Shown: positions 36,449-45,845, counted from the stretch's first letter. The stretch is DNA of 64,000 bases from Clostridiales bacterium (GCA_015056045.1 SVGZ01000005.1:1-64000); one strand, 5' to 3'. Program-made: numbers and translations. The notes: generated from the sequence alone by a model not told the origin.

Positions 36449-38512
36449 ATGCAGAAAAGAAATTTCAACGAAGCTTTAAAGCAGCGCGAACTCCGCGAAA
36501 GAGAAGAAAATGCACGTCGTGCCGGCGAAAATGAGATGACGCTGGATGACGCTGCGCGCGTCAAGGTGCTTTCCCCGGGTATGCTCGTTTTCAAGCGTTT
36601 CATCCGCAACAAACTGGCTATTCTGGGTTCCGCGATTCTGATCGTCATGTTCCTCTTCGCTTTCCTTGGTCCCTATTTCTATCGTTACGGACAGACGGAA
36701 GTCTTCAACAAATATAAACTCCTGAACGTCAACTATGCAAACGCAGAAGAACGCAGCGAGCATACGGTTTACCCGGTTGAAGAACTCGGCATCAGCACGA
36801 ACACAAAGAATATGTTAAACTCCATCATCCTCGACATGGAAGAGTCCGGCGCTATGCAGCAGCTCTACCGTGATGAAGAGGCAAATATGGACGTTGTTGT
36901 ACAGAAACAGGGTGAAAATGTTTATACCATGTCTGTCGGCGATGCAAAGGAAGTTGGCACATATTCCCTCGAAAATATCGGTAAATTCAACACCAAGTTC
37001 GGCAAAGTTGCATTTGTCGGCGAAAACCTCGGCAATGCTTTCAACGATGCTGTTAAGACTGCGATCAATGCAAAAGCAAAGCAGTTTGATTTTAACGGTG
37101 GTACATACCTCGTTCAGCCCGGCGCAAATGACAAGGAATATATCATTTTAGGCGCAGGTGCAGGCGCAATGCAGTATAAAGGCGCAGGCATGGGCGATGC
37201 TTTCGCGGCTCTTGTTGGCGAAAATGTTCTGAACGAAGTAGATTCCTTCGAATATGAAGGCGGCCTTTATACGATCACCGCTGCAAAAGACGGTGCTTAC
37301 ACCGTTGCAGGTGTTGAAAACTTAAAGACAGCTTTCGTATCCTCGACATACGTCTTTGACGCCGTTACACCCGGCACAGAGTTCTCCAACGAATTCAAAA
37401 CAAGCGCACTTCTTGCGATCTATGACGGCGGCGAATTCACATTCGACGGCAAGACCTATACAGTTGTCAACAGCGAAGAAGAACAGAGTGTTTACGATGA
37501 AAACGGTGAACAGTATGCTGCAATCTCCACATTCGTTGTCCGCCGCTATAACGGTGAAGACAGCCTCGACCTCGCTTTCAAGGCAAAGGTTCGTGAAGTT
37601 GTAACAGAGATGGAAGCACAGAACCTTTCCAGCAGCACCTTCACATACAGCATCCCGCAGCTTGATGAAGAAGGTATGCCGGTTCTCGATGAAAACGACG
37701 AAGCAGTTCTCGTTGAATCCGAACTCACAGTCAATGACAAGGTCACAACATTTGTTGTTGTCTGTGAACAGTACACATACATGCTCAACCGCTTCGACGG
37801 CCCGACGGAAGAACATCCCTTCGGTACAGACGGCGACGGTATGGATATCCTGGCACGAATGATGGCAGGCGGCAGAGTTTCTCTGCTCGTTGGTTTCGTC
37901 GTTGTTATCCTTGAGATCATCCTCGGCGTTATCATGGGCGGTCTTGCAGGCTACTTCGGCGGCTGGGTAGACAACCTCATCATGCGAATGGTTGATATTT
38001 TCTACTGCATCCCCTCGATGCCGATCCTTATCATCCTCGGCGCAATGCTCGATGCTTTAAGGCTCGAACCCTATGTCCGCCTTATGTACCTTATGGCGGT
38101 TCTCGGCTTCCTCGGCTGGGCAAGCATCGCAAGACTCGTCCGTGGTCAGATCCTCTCGCTTCGTGAACAGGACTTCATGGTCGCAACAGAAGCAACAGGT
38201 CTCCCGGTAGGACGCAGAATTTTCAGACATCTTATTCCGAACGTTATGCCGCAGCTTATCGTTACGGCAACAATGGGTCTTGGCTCTGTTATCTTAACGG
38301 AATCCACACTTTCCTTCCTTGGCCTTGGCGTTAAGCACCCGATGGCAACATGGGGAACGATGATCAACTCCGTTGCAACAAGTGCACAGGCCATGACGGA
38401 ATACACCTACATCTGGATCCCGGTTGGCTGCCTGATCTGCCTTACCGTTATCGCCTTCAACTTCGTCGGCGACGGTTTAAGAGACGCATTCGACCCGAAG
38501 ATGAAGCGCTAA
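36449..38512 (+). CDS. OppC-type permease with large extracytoplasmic insertion
   Basis: A 687-residue permease, more than twice the usual OppC length of about 300. Residues 1-75 are the normal cytoplasmic N-terminus and first helix (NKLAILGSAILIVMFLFAFLG). The normal remainder starts at EHPFGTDGDGMDILARMM (about 455) and runs through five helices with the usual EAA loop. Between them lie about 350-380 extra residues that must face outside. They contain three similar strands, FDFNGGTYLVQP (213-224), FEYEGGLYTITA (267-278) and FTFDGKTYTVVN (330-341), each after a helix-like segment, so the insertion seems built from repeats. There is no frameshift; the gene is intact. A GGAGG site precedes the ATG. 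The insertion might contact the receptor or substrate (inference). Confidence 0.92.
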   Translation: MQKRNFNEALKQRELREREENARRAGENEMTLDDAARVKVLSPGMLVFKRFIRNKLAILGSAILIVMFLFAFLGPYFYRYGQTEVFNKYKLLNVNYANAEERSEHTVYPVEELGISTNTKNMLNSIILDMEESGAMQQLYRDEEANMDVVVQKQGENVYTMSVGDAKEVGTYSLENIGKFNTKFGKVAFVGENLGNAFNDAVKTAINAKAKQFDFNGGTYLVQPGANDKEYIILGAGAGAMQYKGAGMGDAFAALVGENVLNEVDSFEYEGGLYTITAAKDGAYTVAGVENLKTAFVSSTYVFDAVTPGTEFSNEFKTSALLAIYDGGEFTFDGKTYTVVNSEEEQSVYDENGEQYAAISTFVVRRYNGEDSLDLAFKAKVREVVTEMEAQNLSSSTFTYSIPQLDEEGMPVLDENDEAVLVESELTVNDKVTTFVVVCEQYTYMLNRFDGPTEEHPFGTDGDGMDILARMMAGGRVSLLVGFVVVILEIILGVIMGGLAGYFGGWVDNLIMRMVDIFYCIPSMPILIILGAMLDALRLEPYVRLMYLMAVLGFLGWASIARLVRGQILSLREQDFMVATEATGLPVGRRIFRHLIPNVMPQLIVTATMGLGSVILTESTLSFLGLGVKHPMATWGTMINSVATSAQAMTEYTYIWIPVGCLICLTVIAFNFVGDGLRDAFDPKMKR

Positions 38513-38527
38513 AAGGAGGTTGGAAGT

Positions 38528-39724
38528 ATGAAGTTATTCAGTAAAAAAGACAGAAAAGAAAGCAGCTATATTTCCGCAAAAGCTTCCAGAAAGATCTCGA
38601 AGTTCAATCGTCAGCTGACAAAGAAGCTTGAAAAAGCCCGCAACGATGCAGGCAAGGATCCGGCGCTTTACACAACAAAAATGCACGATGAGAACAACGT
38701 CGTCGAATTTGACAACGTTTGCTCCTACTTCTTTACGGATATCGGCACGGTCAAGGCTGTTGACGGCGTAAGCTTCAACGTTCCCAAGTGCTCGACAGTC
38801 GGTGTCGTTGGTGAATCCGGCTGCGGTAAATCCGTAACGAGCCTTTCGCTCATGCAGCTCCTGCAGAGACCGACAGGCCAGACAGTCGGCGGTGAGATCC
38901 GCTTCAATATGGGCGATGGCACGGCACTCAATATCGTCAATACACCTACTGCAAAAATGCAGGAACTCCGCGGCAAGAGAATGTCCATGATCTTCCAGGA
39001 ACCGATGACATCTCTGAACCCGGTATTCAAAATCGGTCAGCAGGTCAACGAAGTTCTCGAGCTCCATCACCCGGAAATGACGCCGGATGAGATCAAGGCA
39101 CGTACGCTCGAAATGCTCGAAATGGTCGGCATCGCCAACAAAGAAGGCGTTTACGAAATGTATCCGCACGAACTTTCCGGCGGTATGCGCCAGCGTGTTA
39201 TGATCGCTATTGCGCTTGCCTGCACACCCGAGCTTATCATTGCAGACGAACCGACAACTGCTCTTGACGTTACCATTCAGGCGCAGATCCTCGATCTTCT
39301 CCTTGAATTAAAAGACAAGATCAATTCTTCGATCATGCTCATCACGCATGACCTCGGCGTTATCGCAAACATGGCAGACTATGTTGTCGTTATGTATGCA
39401 GGCCGCGTCATTGAAAAGGGCACAGCGGAAGATATCTTCCATAATCCCTGCCATCCTTATACGATCGGCCTCATGCGCAGCAAACCCGTCGTCGGCAAAA
39501 AGGTCGAAGAGCTCTATAACATCCCCGGCAGCGTTCCGAACCCGGTCAATATGCCCAACTACTGCTACTTCAAAGACCGCTGCGAAATGCAGTGCGAGCA
39601 TTGCAAAGGCAAGTATCCGCCGGAGATCAAGATCAGCGATACACACGTTGTATCCTGCTACCGCTACTTTGAACAGGGCGAAGTCCTTGGCTACCCGAAA
39701 ACGACAAATGTGGAGGAACTTTGA
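38528..39724 (+). CDS. Oligopeptide ABC transporter ATP-binding protein (OppD type)
   Basis: A 398-residue ATPase with Walker [10 protein letters not shown], signature LSGGMRQRV, Walker [14 protein letters not shown] and switch His LITHDLGV. An N-terminal basic extension of about 55 residues precedes the ABC domain. The C-terminal oligopeptide-transporter domain carries Cys residues (CYFKDRC...CEHC...SCY) typical of this subfamily. AAGGAGG lies before the ATG. It pairs with the next gene's product. Confidence 0.95.
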   Translation: MKLFSKKDRKESSYISAKASRKISKFNRQLTKKLEKARNDAGKDPALYTTKMHDENNVVEFDNVCSYFFTDIGTVKAVDGVSFNVPKCSTVGVVGESGCGKSVTSLSLMQLLQRPTGQTVGGEIRFNMGDGTALNIVNTPTAKMQELRGKRMSMIFQEPMTSLNPVFKIGQQVNEVLELHHPEMTPDEIKARTLEMLEMVGIANKEGVYEMYPHELSGGMRQRVMIAIALACTPELIIADEPTTALDVTIQAQILDLLLELKDKINSSIMLITHDLGVIANMADYVVVMYAGRVIEKGTAEDIFHNPCHPYTIGLMRSKPVVGKKVEELYNIPGSVPNPVNMPNYCYFKDRCEMQCEHCKGKYPPEIKISDTHVVSCYRYFEQGEVLGYPKTTNVEEL

Positions 39725-39726
39725 TA

Positions 39727-40803
39727 ATGGCTGAAGAAGTAAGAACAGGCAGCTATGCGCTCAACAGCTTTGATGGCGCAGAAAATGACCCCCAGTACCT
39801 CCTGGTAGTCAAACATTTAAAGAAATATTTCCCCATTAAGTCCAGCTTCTTCAAGAAGACCATCGGCAACGTCAAAGCTGTTGACGATATCTCTTTCAAG
39901 ATCAAGCGCGGAACCACAATGGGTCTCGTTGGCGAATCCGGCTGCGGCAAAACAACAGTCGGCAAAACCATCCTTCGACTGGTCGATAAGACAGACGGCG
40001 AAGTTTTCTTCAACGGCACAGAGATCTTTGGTCTTTCCAGGGATGAGCTCAGAAAAACACGCCCGAACATCCAGATCATCTTCCAGGATCCGTATTCCAG
40101 CCTTTCCCCGCGTCTGCCTATTGCGGAAATCATCGGTGAAGGCGTTCGCGAACACGGTATCGTTCCGAAGGAAGAACATGACGAATATGTTTCCCGCATC
40201 ATGAAGGCCTGCGGTCTGCAGGAATATCATAAGGATCGTTATCCGCATGAATTCTCCGGCGGTCAGAGACAGCGTATCTGCATCGCTCGTGCGCTCGCTT
40301 TAAACCCGGAATTCATCCTTTGCGACGAACCTGTATCTGCTCTTGACGTTTCGATCCAGGCGCAGATCATCAACCTCCTTCGTGACCTGCAGAAGGAATT
40401 CGGACTTACATACCTCTTCATTTCGCATGACCTTTCCGTTGTTGAGCATATCTCCGACACAGTCGGCGTTATGTACCTCGGCAGCATGGTTGAATATGCA
40501 CCGACAGAAAAGGTATTCGATAAGCCGATGCATCCCTATACACAGGCGCTCATTTCCGCAATTCCTGTTCCGGATCCGGATAACAAGATGGAAAGAGTCA
40601 TCCTCGAAGGCAGCATTCCTTCCCCGGCAAACCCGCCGAAAGGCTGCAAATTCCACACACGCTGCAGCAAGTGCATGGAGATCTGCAAACACTTCGCGCC
40701 CGATTTCAACGAGCTCGAACCCGATCATTTCTGCGCTTGTCACCTCTATAACTCGCCCGAAAGACAGGCTGAGCTCGAGGCACAGCTCCCGAAGGAAAAC
40801 TAA
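39727..40803 (+). CDS. Oligopeptide ABC transporter ATP-binding protein (OppF type)
   Basis: A 358-residue ATPase, the second nucleotide-binding subunit. It has Walker A GESGCGKTT, signature FSGGQRQRI, Walker B FILCDEPVSALDV, and the C-terminal Cys cluster CKFHTRCSKCMEICKHF. The frame can be read from TTG 39721, but ATG 39727 with GGAGG at about 39713 is the better start; it begins just after the OppD-type stop. The stop codon is immediately followed by the ATG of the small membrane protein. Confidence 0.95.
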   Translation: MAEEVRTGSYALNSFDGAENDPQYLLVVKHLKKYFPIKSSFFKKTIGNVKAVDDISFKIKRGTTMGLVGESGCGKTTVGKTILRLVDKTDGEVFFNGTEIFGLSRDELRKTRPNIQIIFQDPYSSLSPRLPIAEIIGEGVREHGIVPKEEHDEYVSRIMKACGLQEYHKDRYPHEFSGGQRQRICIARALALNPEFILCDEPVSALDVSIQAQIINLLRDLQKEFGLTYLFISHDLSVVEHISDTVGVMYLGSMVEYAPTEKVFDKPMHPYTQALISAIPVPDPDNKMERVILEGSIPSPANPPKGCKFHTRCSKCMEICKHFAPDFNELEPDHFCACHLYNSPERQAELEAQLPKEN

Positions 40804-41049
40804 ATGGCAAACAGGAAACAGTACGACGATGATGACGGCCGCGTGATCGCCAACATGAATGTTGACGGAATGCCTTGGTATATGAAGGCAGAAAGACGCA
40901 GCAAAAAACAGGATTTCAGCGATCTCGATAAAAAAGAGATGGGTGCACTCATAAAAGGTGCGCTTGGCGCTTCGCTGCTCATAGGCGGTGCCTTTATCCT
41001 GGGTTTAGGCTTGTTCATTCTGTTCTGCATACTCGTCTGGTTTCGCTGA
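40804..41049 (+). CDS. Small single-helix membrane protein at the end of the importer operon
   Basis: An 81-residue protein that I do not recognise. The N-terminal 50 residues are polar (MANRKQYDDDDGRVIANMN..., a W-Y-M-K-A-E-R-R stretch), and residues about 56-80 form one strong hydrophobic helix. The ATG follows the OppF-type TAA with no spacer (TAAATG), so translation is coupled to the transporter. It is the last gene before the operon terminator. An accessory or regulatory subunit is plausible from position only. Confidence 0.78.
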   Translation: MANRKQYDDDDGRVIANMNVDGMPWYMKAERRSKKQDFSDLDKKEMGALIKGALGASLLIGGAFILGLGLFILFCILVWFR

Positions 41050-41059
41050 AAAGAAAATC

Positions 41060-41089
41060 AACACCTCGGAAAAATTCCGGGGTGTTTTT
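41060..41089 (+). terminator. Terminator of the oligopeptide importer operon
   Basis: A 12-bp stem AACACCTCGGAA / TTCCGGGGTGTT (one G-U pair) running into a T tract, 11 bases after the last stop. Confidence 0.88.
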
Positions 41090-41131
41090 CATATCATTTG
41101 CTATCTGTTTACATTTTTTACATGAATTTGA

Positions 41132-41160
41132 TTGAAAATGCGCAGACTATCCGATATAAT
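41132..41160 (+). promoter_or_regulatory. Promoter for the riboswitch-P-type ATPase transcript
   Basis: TTGAAA, a 17-base spacer and a perfect TATAAT. The predicted start near 41167 lies right at the 5' side of the riboswitch. Confidence 0.85.
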
Positions 41161-41168
41161 ATTGTCCA

Positions 41169-41297
41169 TAAGGTTTTTAACCATTGATGGAGTAGCCTGC
41201 GCATTGATTGCGTTCTGCAAGTCAACATCTCCGACCGAAAGGTCTGGCTTGCACATAACAGGCGAGAATCAAAACAGCCTTGGGGTGGGCTTTTGAT
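41169..41297 (+). promoter_or_regulatory. yybP-ykoY family (Mn2+) riboswitch
   Basis: The leader holds the family's two conserved loops in order: GGAGTAGCC (41190-41198) and GGCGAGAATC (41261-41270). The intervening GTCAACA is followed by a hairpin (GACCGAAAGGTC), and the downstream CCTTGGGGTGGGC (41279-41290). In characterised members these loops form the Mn2+ site and ligand turns the downstream gene on. The distance to the ATPase start is about 90 bases, with a terminator in between as expression platform. Identification is by motif recall, not by model search. Confidence 0.85.
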
Positions 41298-41303
41298 ATG
41301 GCT

Positions 41304-41334
41304 CATGCAAAGGCTTGCATGGGTTTTTCTTTTG
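41304..41334 (+). terminator. Riboswitch expression-platform terminator
   Basis: A 7-bp stem CATGCAA / TTGCATG with a four-base loop followed by GGTTTTTCTTTT, lying between the aptamer and the ATPase ribosome site. Metal binding is expected to prevent its formation. Confidence 0.75.
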
Positions 41335-41387
41335 TTAAAAAGGCCAGAGTGCCTTGATATATGTATCTCTCGAAAGGAAAGGTTACA

Positions 41388-44024
41388 ATGAAGTATTATC
41401 TGGAGAACACAGAAGCCGTCCTTCAGGAAGTTGGTTCCGGCGAAAACGGTCTTTCTCAGGCCGAAGCCGACAGACGACTTGCGGAATTCGGCAAGAACAA
41501 GCTCGCAGAAAAGAAGAAAGATTCTTTCATTAAGCGCTTCTTTGCACAGCTTGCAGACCCGATGATCATCCTCCTTCTTGTCGCAGCCGTTATTTCCGGC
41601 GTTATCGCAGTTGCAGAGGGTGAAACGCTTGCAGACGTCTTCATCATTCTCTTCGTCGTCATCATGAACGCAGTTCTTGGTGTCGTACAGGAAAGCAAAG
41701 CGGAACAGGCGATCGAAGCCTTAAAGGAAATGTCTGCGGCAACGAGCAAAGTTATCCGCGACGGCATGATCAAGATCGTCAAGAGCGAAGACTTGGTCAA
41801 AGGTGACGTCATCGTTATCGAAGCGGGTGACTCCATCCCTGCGGATGCAAGAATCCTTGAAAGCGCAAGCCTCAAGATCGAGGAAGCTGCTCTGACGGGT
41901 GAATCCGTTCCGGCTGAAAAAACAGCAGCAACACTCAAGGCTTCCGGCAAAGATGTTCCCCTTGGCGACAGAACCAACATGATGTATATGGGCAGCACAG
42001 CCGTTTATGGCAGAGGCAAGGCCGTTATCGTCGAAACAGCGATGCAGACAGAAGTCGGCAAGATCGCAGACGCTATTGCACAGGCAGAAGACGGCGAAAC
42101 ACCGCTCCAGAAGCAGCTCGGCGCTCTCGGCAAATTCCTGACCTATATCGTCATCGGTATCTGTGTATTCATTTTCGCATTCTCCCTCATCCGCAATGGC
42201 GACTTCAGCTTTGCGGCAATGATCGATACCTTCATGGTCGCAGTCAGCCTTGCTGTAGCGGCGATCCCCGAAGGCTTAACAGCAGTTGTTACGATCGTTC
42301 TTTCCATCGGCGTCACAAAGATGTCCAAGCGCAATGCGATCATTCGTAAGCTCACCGCTGTTGAAACACTCGGCTGCACACAGATCATCTGCTCCGACAA
42401 AACAGGTACACTGACACAGAACAAGATGACCGTTGTCGATTATTTCAGCGAAGATCAGAAGCTTCTTGCGGAAGCAATGTCTCTCTGCACAGACGTTCAG
42501 GAAGAAAGCGACGGCACCTGTGTTGGTGACCCGACGGAAGTTGCACTCGTCAACTATGCAGATGAACTCGGCATGAAGAGAAGCGACCTTGCAGCGGCAA
42601 ATCCGCGTGTAACCGAAGCTCCCTTCGATTCTATGCGTAAGATGATGTCCACCGTTCACAAAAAAGCAGACGGCAGCATCGTTCAGTATACAAAAGGCGC
42701 TACAGACGAACTCTTAAAGCGCTGCACAAAGGCGATCTCCGGCGGTCAGGTCGTTCCCATGACCGAAGAGATCAGAAAATCCATTATGGATAAGAACTTC
42801 GAAATGGCTTCGAGAGCACTCCGTGTATTGGCAGTTGCTTCGAGAAACTATGACGAAGTTCCGCAGGACAGCTCGTCCGAGGCTCTTGAACAGGATCTCT
42901 GCTTCATCGGTCTTGAAGGCATGATCGACCCCGTTAGACCTGAAGTTATCGACGCAGTCCGTGAATGCAAGAATGCAGGCATCCGCGTTGTCATGATCAC
43001 AGGCGACCACATTGATACAGCTGTTGCCATCGCAAAAGAGATCGGTATCATCGAAGATGCTTCCCAGGCGATCACAGGCGCAATGCTCAACGATATTTCC
43101 GAAGAACAGCTCGCACAGGATATTACAAAATATTCCGTCTATGCGCGCGTTCAGCCCGAACATAAAGTCCGTATCGTCACAGCATGGAAGGCACAGGATT
43201 GCATCACCGCTATGACAGGCGACGGTGTCAACGATGCTCCCTCGATCAAGAGCGCAGACATCGGCATCGGCATGGGCATCACCGGTACAGACGTTACCAA
43301 GAACGTTGCCGATATGGTCCTCGCAGACGACAACTTCGCAACGATCGTTTCCGCGGTTGAAGAAGGCAGAAAGATTTACGACAATATCCGTAACTCCGTA
43401 CTCTTCCTCTTATCCTCGAACCTCGCAGAAGTTTTGGCGATCTTCGTTGCATCGCTGCTCAACTTCACCGTTCTCGAATCCATCCATCTGCTCTGGATCA
43501 ACCTGATCACAGACTGCTTCCCGGCACTGGCACTTGGTATGGAACAGAGCGACATCGGCATCATGAGCAGACCGCCGAGAGACTCCAAAGCAGGTATTTT
43601 CAGCGGTGGTGCATGGATCGATACCTTTATCCATGGTTTCTTCGTTATGTGCATCACGCTTGGCGCATACATCACCGGTGTTTATATCGAAACAGGTTCC
43701 TGGCAGTTCGTTAACCATCAGAACGGCATGACAATGGCATTCCTCGCCATGTCTCTCTCGGAGATCTTCCACTCCTTCAACATGCGTTCGAGAGTTCATT
43801 CGATCTTCCAGCTGAAACACCACAACAAGTGGCTCTATGGCGCGATGATCCTTTCGCTGGTCCTCACAACAGGCGTTATCTATATCCCCGGTTTATCGGA
43901 TCTCTTCCGCTTCGCGCATATCAACTTCCTTGAATATGCACTTTCGATCATCTATGCTCTCATGATGATCCCGCTGGTCGAATGCACAAAGTTCATCCGT
44001 CGCAAGATCACACACGAGAAATAA
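41388..44024 (+). CDS. P-type cation-transporting ATPase (P2A type), likely Mn2+/Ca2+ exporter
   Basis: An 878-residue membrane pump. Phosphorylation motif CSDKTGTLTQN, actuator loop ALTGESVPAEK, hinge TGDGVNDAPSIKSADIG, helix 4 ion site AAIPEGLTAVV, and helix 6 INLITDCFPALALG place it with SERCA-like pumps. The N-terminal cation ATPase domain is present and there is no heavy-metal-binding CxxC domain. Bacterial relatives under yybP-ykoY riboswitches export Mn2+ (for example Lactococcus YoaB), so Mn2+ efflux is the best guess here; Ca2+ remains possible. The frame opens at 41361, but AAAGGAAAGG is spaced for ATG 41388. Ends at a strong terminator. Confidence 0.93.
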   Translation: MKYYLENTEAVLQEVGSGENGLSQAEADRRLAEFGKNKLAEKKKDSFIKRFFAQLADPMIILLLVAAVISGVIAVAEGETLADVFIILFVVIMNAVLGVVQESKAEQAIEALKEMSAATSKVIRDGMIKIVKSEDLVKGDVIVIEAGDSIPADARILESASLKIEEAALTGESVPAEKTAATLKASGKDVPLGDRTNMMYMGSTAVYGRGKAVIVETAMQTEVGKIADAIAQAEDGETPLQKQLGALGKFLTYIVIGICVFIFAFSLIRNGDFSFAAMIDTFMVAVSLAVAAIPEGLTAVVTIVLSIGVTKMSKRNAIIRKLTAVETLGCTQIICSDKTGTLTQNKMTVVDYFSEDQKLLAEAMSLCTDVQEESDGTCVGDPTEVALVNYADELGMKRSDLAAANPRVTEAPFDSMRKMMSTVHKKADGSIVQYTKGATDELLKRCTKAISGGQVVPMTEEIRKSIMDKNFEMASRALRVLAVASRNYDEVPQDSSSEALEQDLCFIGLEGMIDPVRPEVIDAVRECKNAGIRVVMITGDHIDTAVAIAKEIGIIEDASQAITGAMLNDISEEQLAQDITKYSVYARVQPEHKVRIVTAWKAQDCITAMTGDGVNDAPSIKSADIGIGMGITGTDVTKNVADMVLADDNFATIVSAVEEGRKIYDNIRNSVLFLLSSNLAEVLAIFVASLLNFTVLESIHLLWINLITDCFPALALGMEQSDIGIMSRPPRDSKAGIFSGGAWIDTFIHGFFVMCITLGAYITGVYIETGSWQFVNHQNGMTMAFLAMSLSEIFHSFNMRSRVHSIFQLKHHNKWLYGAMILSLVLTTGVIYIPGLSDLFRFAHINFLEYALSIIYALMMIPLVECTKFIRRKITHEK

Positions 44025-44052
44025 GATACACCCGATTTCGGGCAGAAAAAAG

Positions 44053-44082
44053 CCGACTTGCAAAAATGCAGGTCGGTTTTTT
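44053..44082. terminator. Bidirectional terminator between the ATPase gene and the radA operon
   Basis: A 10-bp stem CCGACTTGCA / TGCAGGTCGG with T runs of six on both strands, between converging transcripts. Confidence 0.88.
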
Positions 44083-44089
44083 GTTTTTA

Positions 44090-44497
44090 TTAAAGGCAAA
44101 GGGTGATGTTGATAAGGATCAGAATATGCAGAACAATATGATAGAGATCGGGGATCAGTCTTTTTTCGCTCATCGGGAAAAGCCGGATCGTATCCCGAAA
44201 ACAATCATTATAACCCTGAATTTTCTTCCTGCCTGCGCCAAAGATCGTATAAAACCAATGACAGAAAAACTGCACGATAAACCAAAAAGTCAGAACAGAG
44301 AACAAAATCCATTTTCCGAAAGGCTGCAGGAGATAATAGCATATAAGCCCGATGCTGTACAGGCAGAACATAATAAATTCTGCGCTTTTTATGCCCATGC
44401 CTTCGACAAGGATTCTCTTCCCGATATAATAGCTGCGGATGCAGCCGAAAAACCACAGCAAAAGTGCGGCTTGAAAAAATACGGTGAGCAAAATCAT
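44090..44497 (-). CDS. Small membrane protein of unknown function
   Basis: A 135-residue protein that I cannot assign. It has three or four hydrophobic helices, with a conserved-looking polar loop between the last two (FGAGRKKIQGYNDCFRDTIRLFP). An AAAGGAG site lies only three bases before the ATG at 44497 but at ideal distance from an in-frame TTG six bases later (44491), so translation may start there. It follows the APH-like gene by 18 bases and ends the six-gene minus-strand operon. Confidence 0.65.
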   Translation of the reverse strand: MILLTVFFQAALLLWFFGCIRSYYIGKRILVEGMGIKSAEFIMFCLYSIGLICYYLLQPFGKWILFSVLTFWFIVQFFCHWFYTIFGAGRKKIQGYNDCFRDTIRLFPMSEKRLIPDLYHIVLHILILINITLCL

Positions 44498-44515
44498 TCT
44501 CCTTTATGTATAAAC

Positions 44516-45358
44516 TTATTGGCAATATTGGCTGAGCCAATTTCGAACATAACGGCAGTATTCTTCGTCATCTTGACAAAATGTTAAAAAGTAAACGTAG
44601 CATTGCGCCATATAATATTGAATAGCTTCGGTGTTGTAATCGCCGTATCGTTTATAACCTTTTAAGAATAAGTCGAGTTCTTCTTTTGTTTTTAAGAATT
44701 TCTGACCCGGTCTGAGGAATAGAGCCCATGCAATGTCAAAATCTCTGTTTCCGTAACCAGCGAGTTCAAAATCTAAAATTGCACTGATATGTCCATCCTT
44801 CCATAATACGTTGGCATAATGAAAATCGCCATGACAAAAAACTGTTTTTCCCACGGCCGGCATTTTTGCAAAAAAGCCTTTAAGAAATGATAGATCGAGT
44901 TTATCTAATAATTCGTCCGATGGTCGTTGATAAAACCTTCTATCTTTTTGGGGTTCGGCTGAAATATTTATTTTATGCAGACGAGCCAAAGCTTCTCCGT
45001 ATTCCTCCATGTAGGAAAGAGAAAGCAAATCGGTGTTGTCTTCAACTATTACGGATAGACGTGCACCAGGCATTGCTGTTGTTACAGAGAATGCATTACT
45101 GTCATGGTCGATAATCCTTGGAAAAACAGAATCATGCAGCCGGGAAAGTATATTTACCTCATTTTCAATTGCAGCATCAGTCCTTCTGGCGGCTTTTATA
45201 TAAGCTGTGATAATGTTTCCTTCAAAAAAACCGCGAACATAAAATACATCATTTCCTGCGTGAGGATAGCCTAAGATGCTGTCCAACTGAAAATGATGAT
45301 AATGAAAGGAAAATGGATCACAGGTTTCTCTCCATTTTTCAGGATGCTGGGTGTTCAT
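44516..45358 (-). CDS. APH-fold phosphotransferase family protein
   Basis: A 280-residue protein with the aminoglycoside phosphotransferase/choline kinase fold. The catalytic loop is CHGDFHYANVLW and the metal-binding motif is ILDFELAGYGNRDFDIAW. The family phosphorylates very diverse small molecules; the sequence does not indicate drug resistance. The frame extends to 45421, but ATG 45358 has AAAGGAG eight bases upstream. Lies 22 bases after the Nudix gene in the same operon. Base composition is slightly more A/T rich than neighbours, hinting at a different history. Confidence 0.85.
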   Translation of the reverse strand: MNTQHPEKWRETCDPFSFHYHHFQLDSILGYPHAGNDVFYVRGFFEGNIITAYIKAARRTDAAIENEVNILSRLHDSVFPRIIDHDSNAFSVTTAMPGARLSVIVEDNTDLLSLSYMEEYGEALARLHKINISAEPQKDRRFYQRPSDELLDKLDLSFLKGFFAKMPAVGKTVFCHGDFHYANVLWKDGHISAILDFELAGYGNRDFDIAWALFLRPGQKFLKTKEELDLFLKGYKRYGDYNTEAIQYYMAQCYVYFLTFCQDDEEYCRYVRNWLSQYCQ

Positions 45359-45380
45359 GATTTCTCCTTTATCGTATGGC

Positions 45381-45845
45381 TCAGCAATACACGGTTTTGA
45401 GCTCATCGCCGCGGCGTTCATAATAGATCTCGCTTAAAGCATCGTTTGTAAAAACGGAAAGCATCTCCCTGAAACCGTCGATCAGTTCGCTTGATTTTTC
45501 CAGTTCCGCAAGCGGATACCAAAAAACTTCACCTTCAGCGGAGGAATGCAATTCGCCGGAAAACTTGTCCGCTCTGTATAAAAAGACGATGTACCTGACG
45601 CCATCTTTTGCCCGCAGGAATTCCTTGATGCCGTATAATTTTGGATTTTCGATGATAAGCCCCGTTTCCTCTTTCATCTCGCGGATGACCGAAGGCGTTA
45701 TAAATTCGCCTTTTTCCACATGACCGCCGGGAAAATTCCAGCCATGCCATGTCGGGTGATTTTTCTTGTTCTGCACGAGGACATTCCCTTTTCCGTCGCA
45801 GATCATGCACATATTGGTCAGTTCAACTTCTTCTGTTCGTGCCAT
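45381..45845 (-). CDS. Nudix hydrolase, MutT/8-oxo-dGTPase-like
   Basis: A 154-residue enzyme of the Nudix family. The Nudix box GGHVEKGEFITPSVIREMKEETGL is cleanly present at about 40-63 (quoted pattern: G-x5-E-x7-REx2EExG). Overall form resembles clostridial 8-oxo-dGTP diphosphatases that clean oxidised nucleotides, but the substrate is not proven by sequence. Its ATG overlaps the stop of the upstream DUF5714-like gene by one base (TAATG). Placement next to radA fits a DNA-protection theme (inference). Confidence 0.9.
   Translation of the reverse strand: MARTEEVELTNMCMICDGKGNVLVQNKKNHPTWHGWNFPGGHVEKGEFITPSVIREMKEETGLIIENPKLYGIKEFLRAKDGVRYIVFLYRADKFSGELHSSAEGEVFWYPLAELEKSSELIDGFREMLSVFTNDALSEIYYERRGDELKTVYC

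Noticed and set aside
44516-45358. Antibiotic (aminoglycoside) resistance gene
   Set aside because: Only the general APH fold motifs are present; these occur in many housekeeping small-molecule kinases, and no resistance-specific context is seen.
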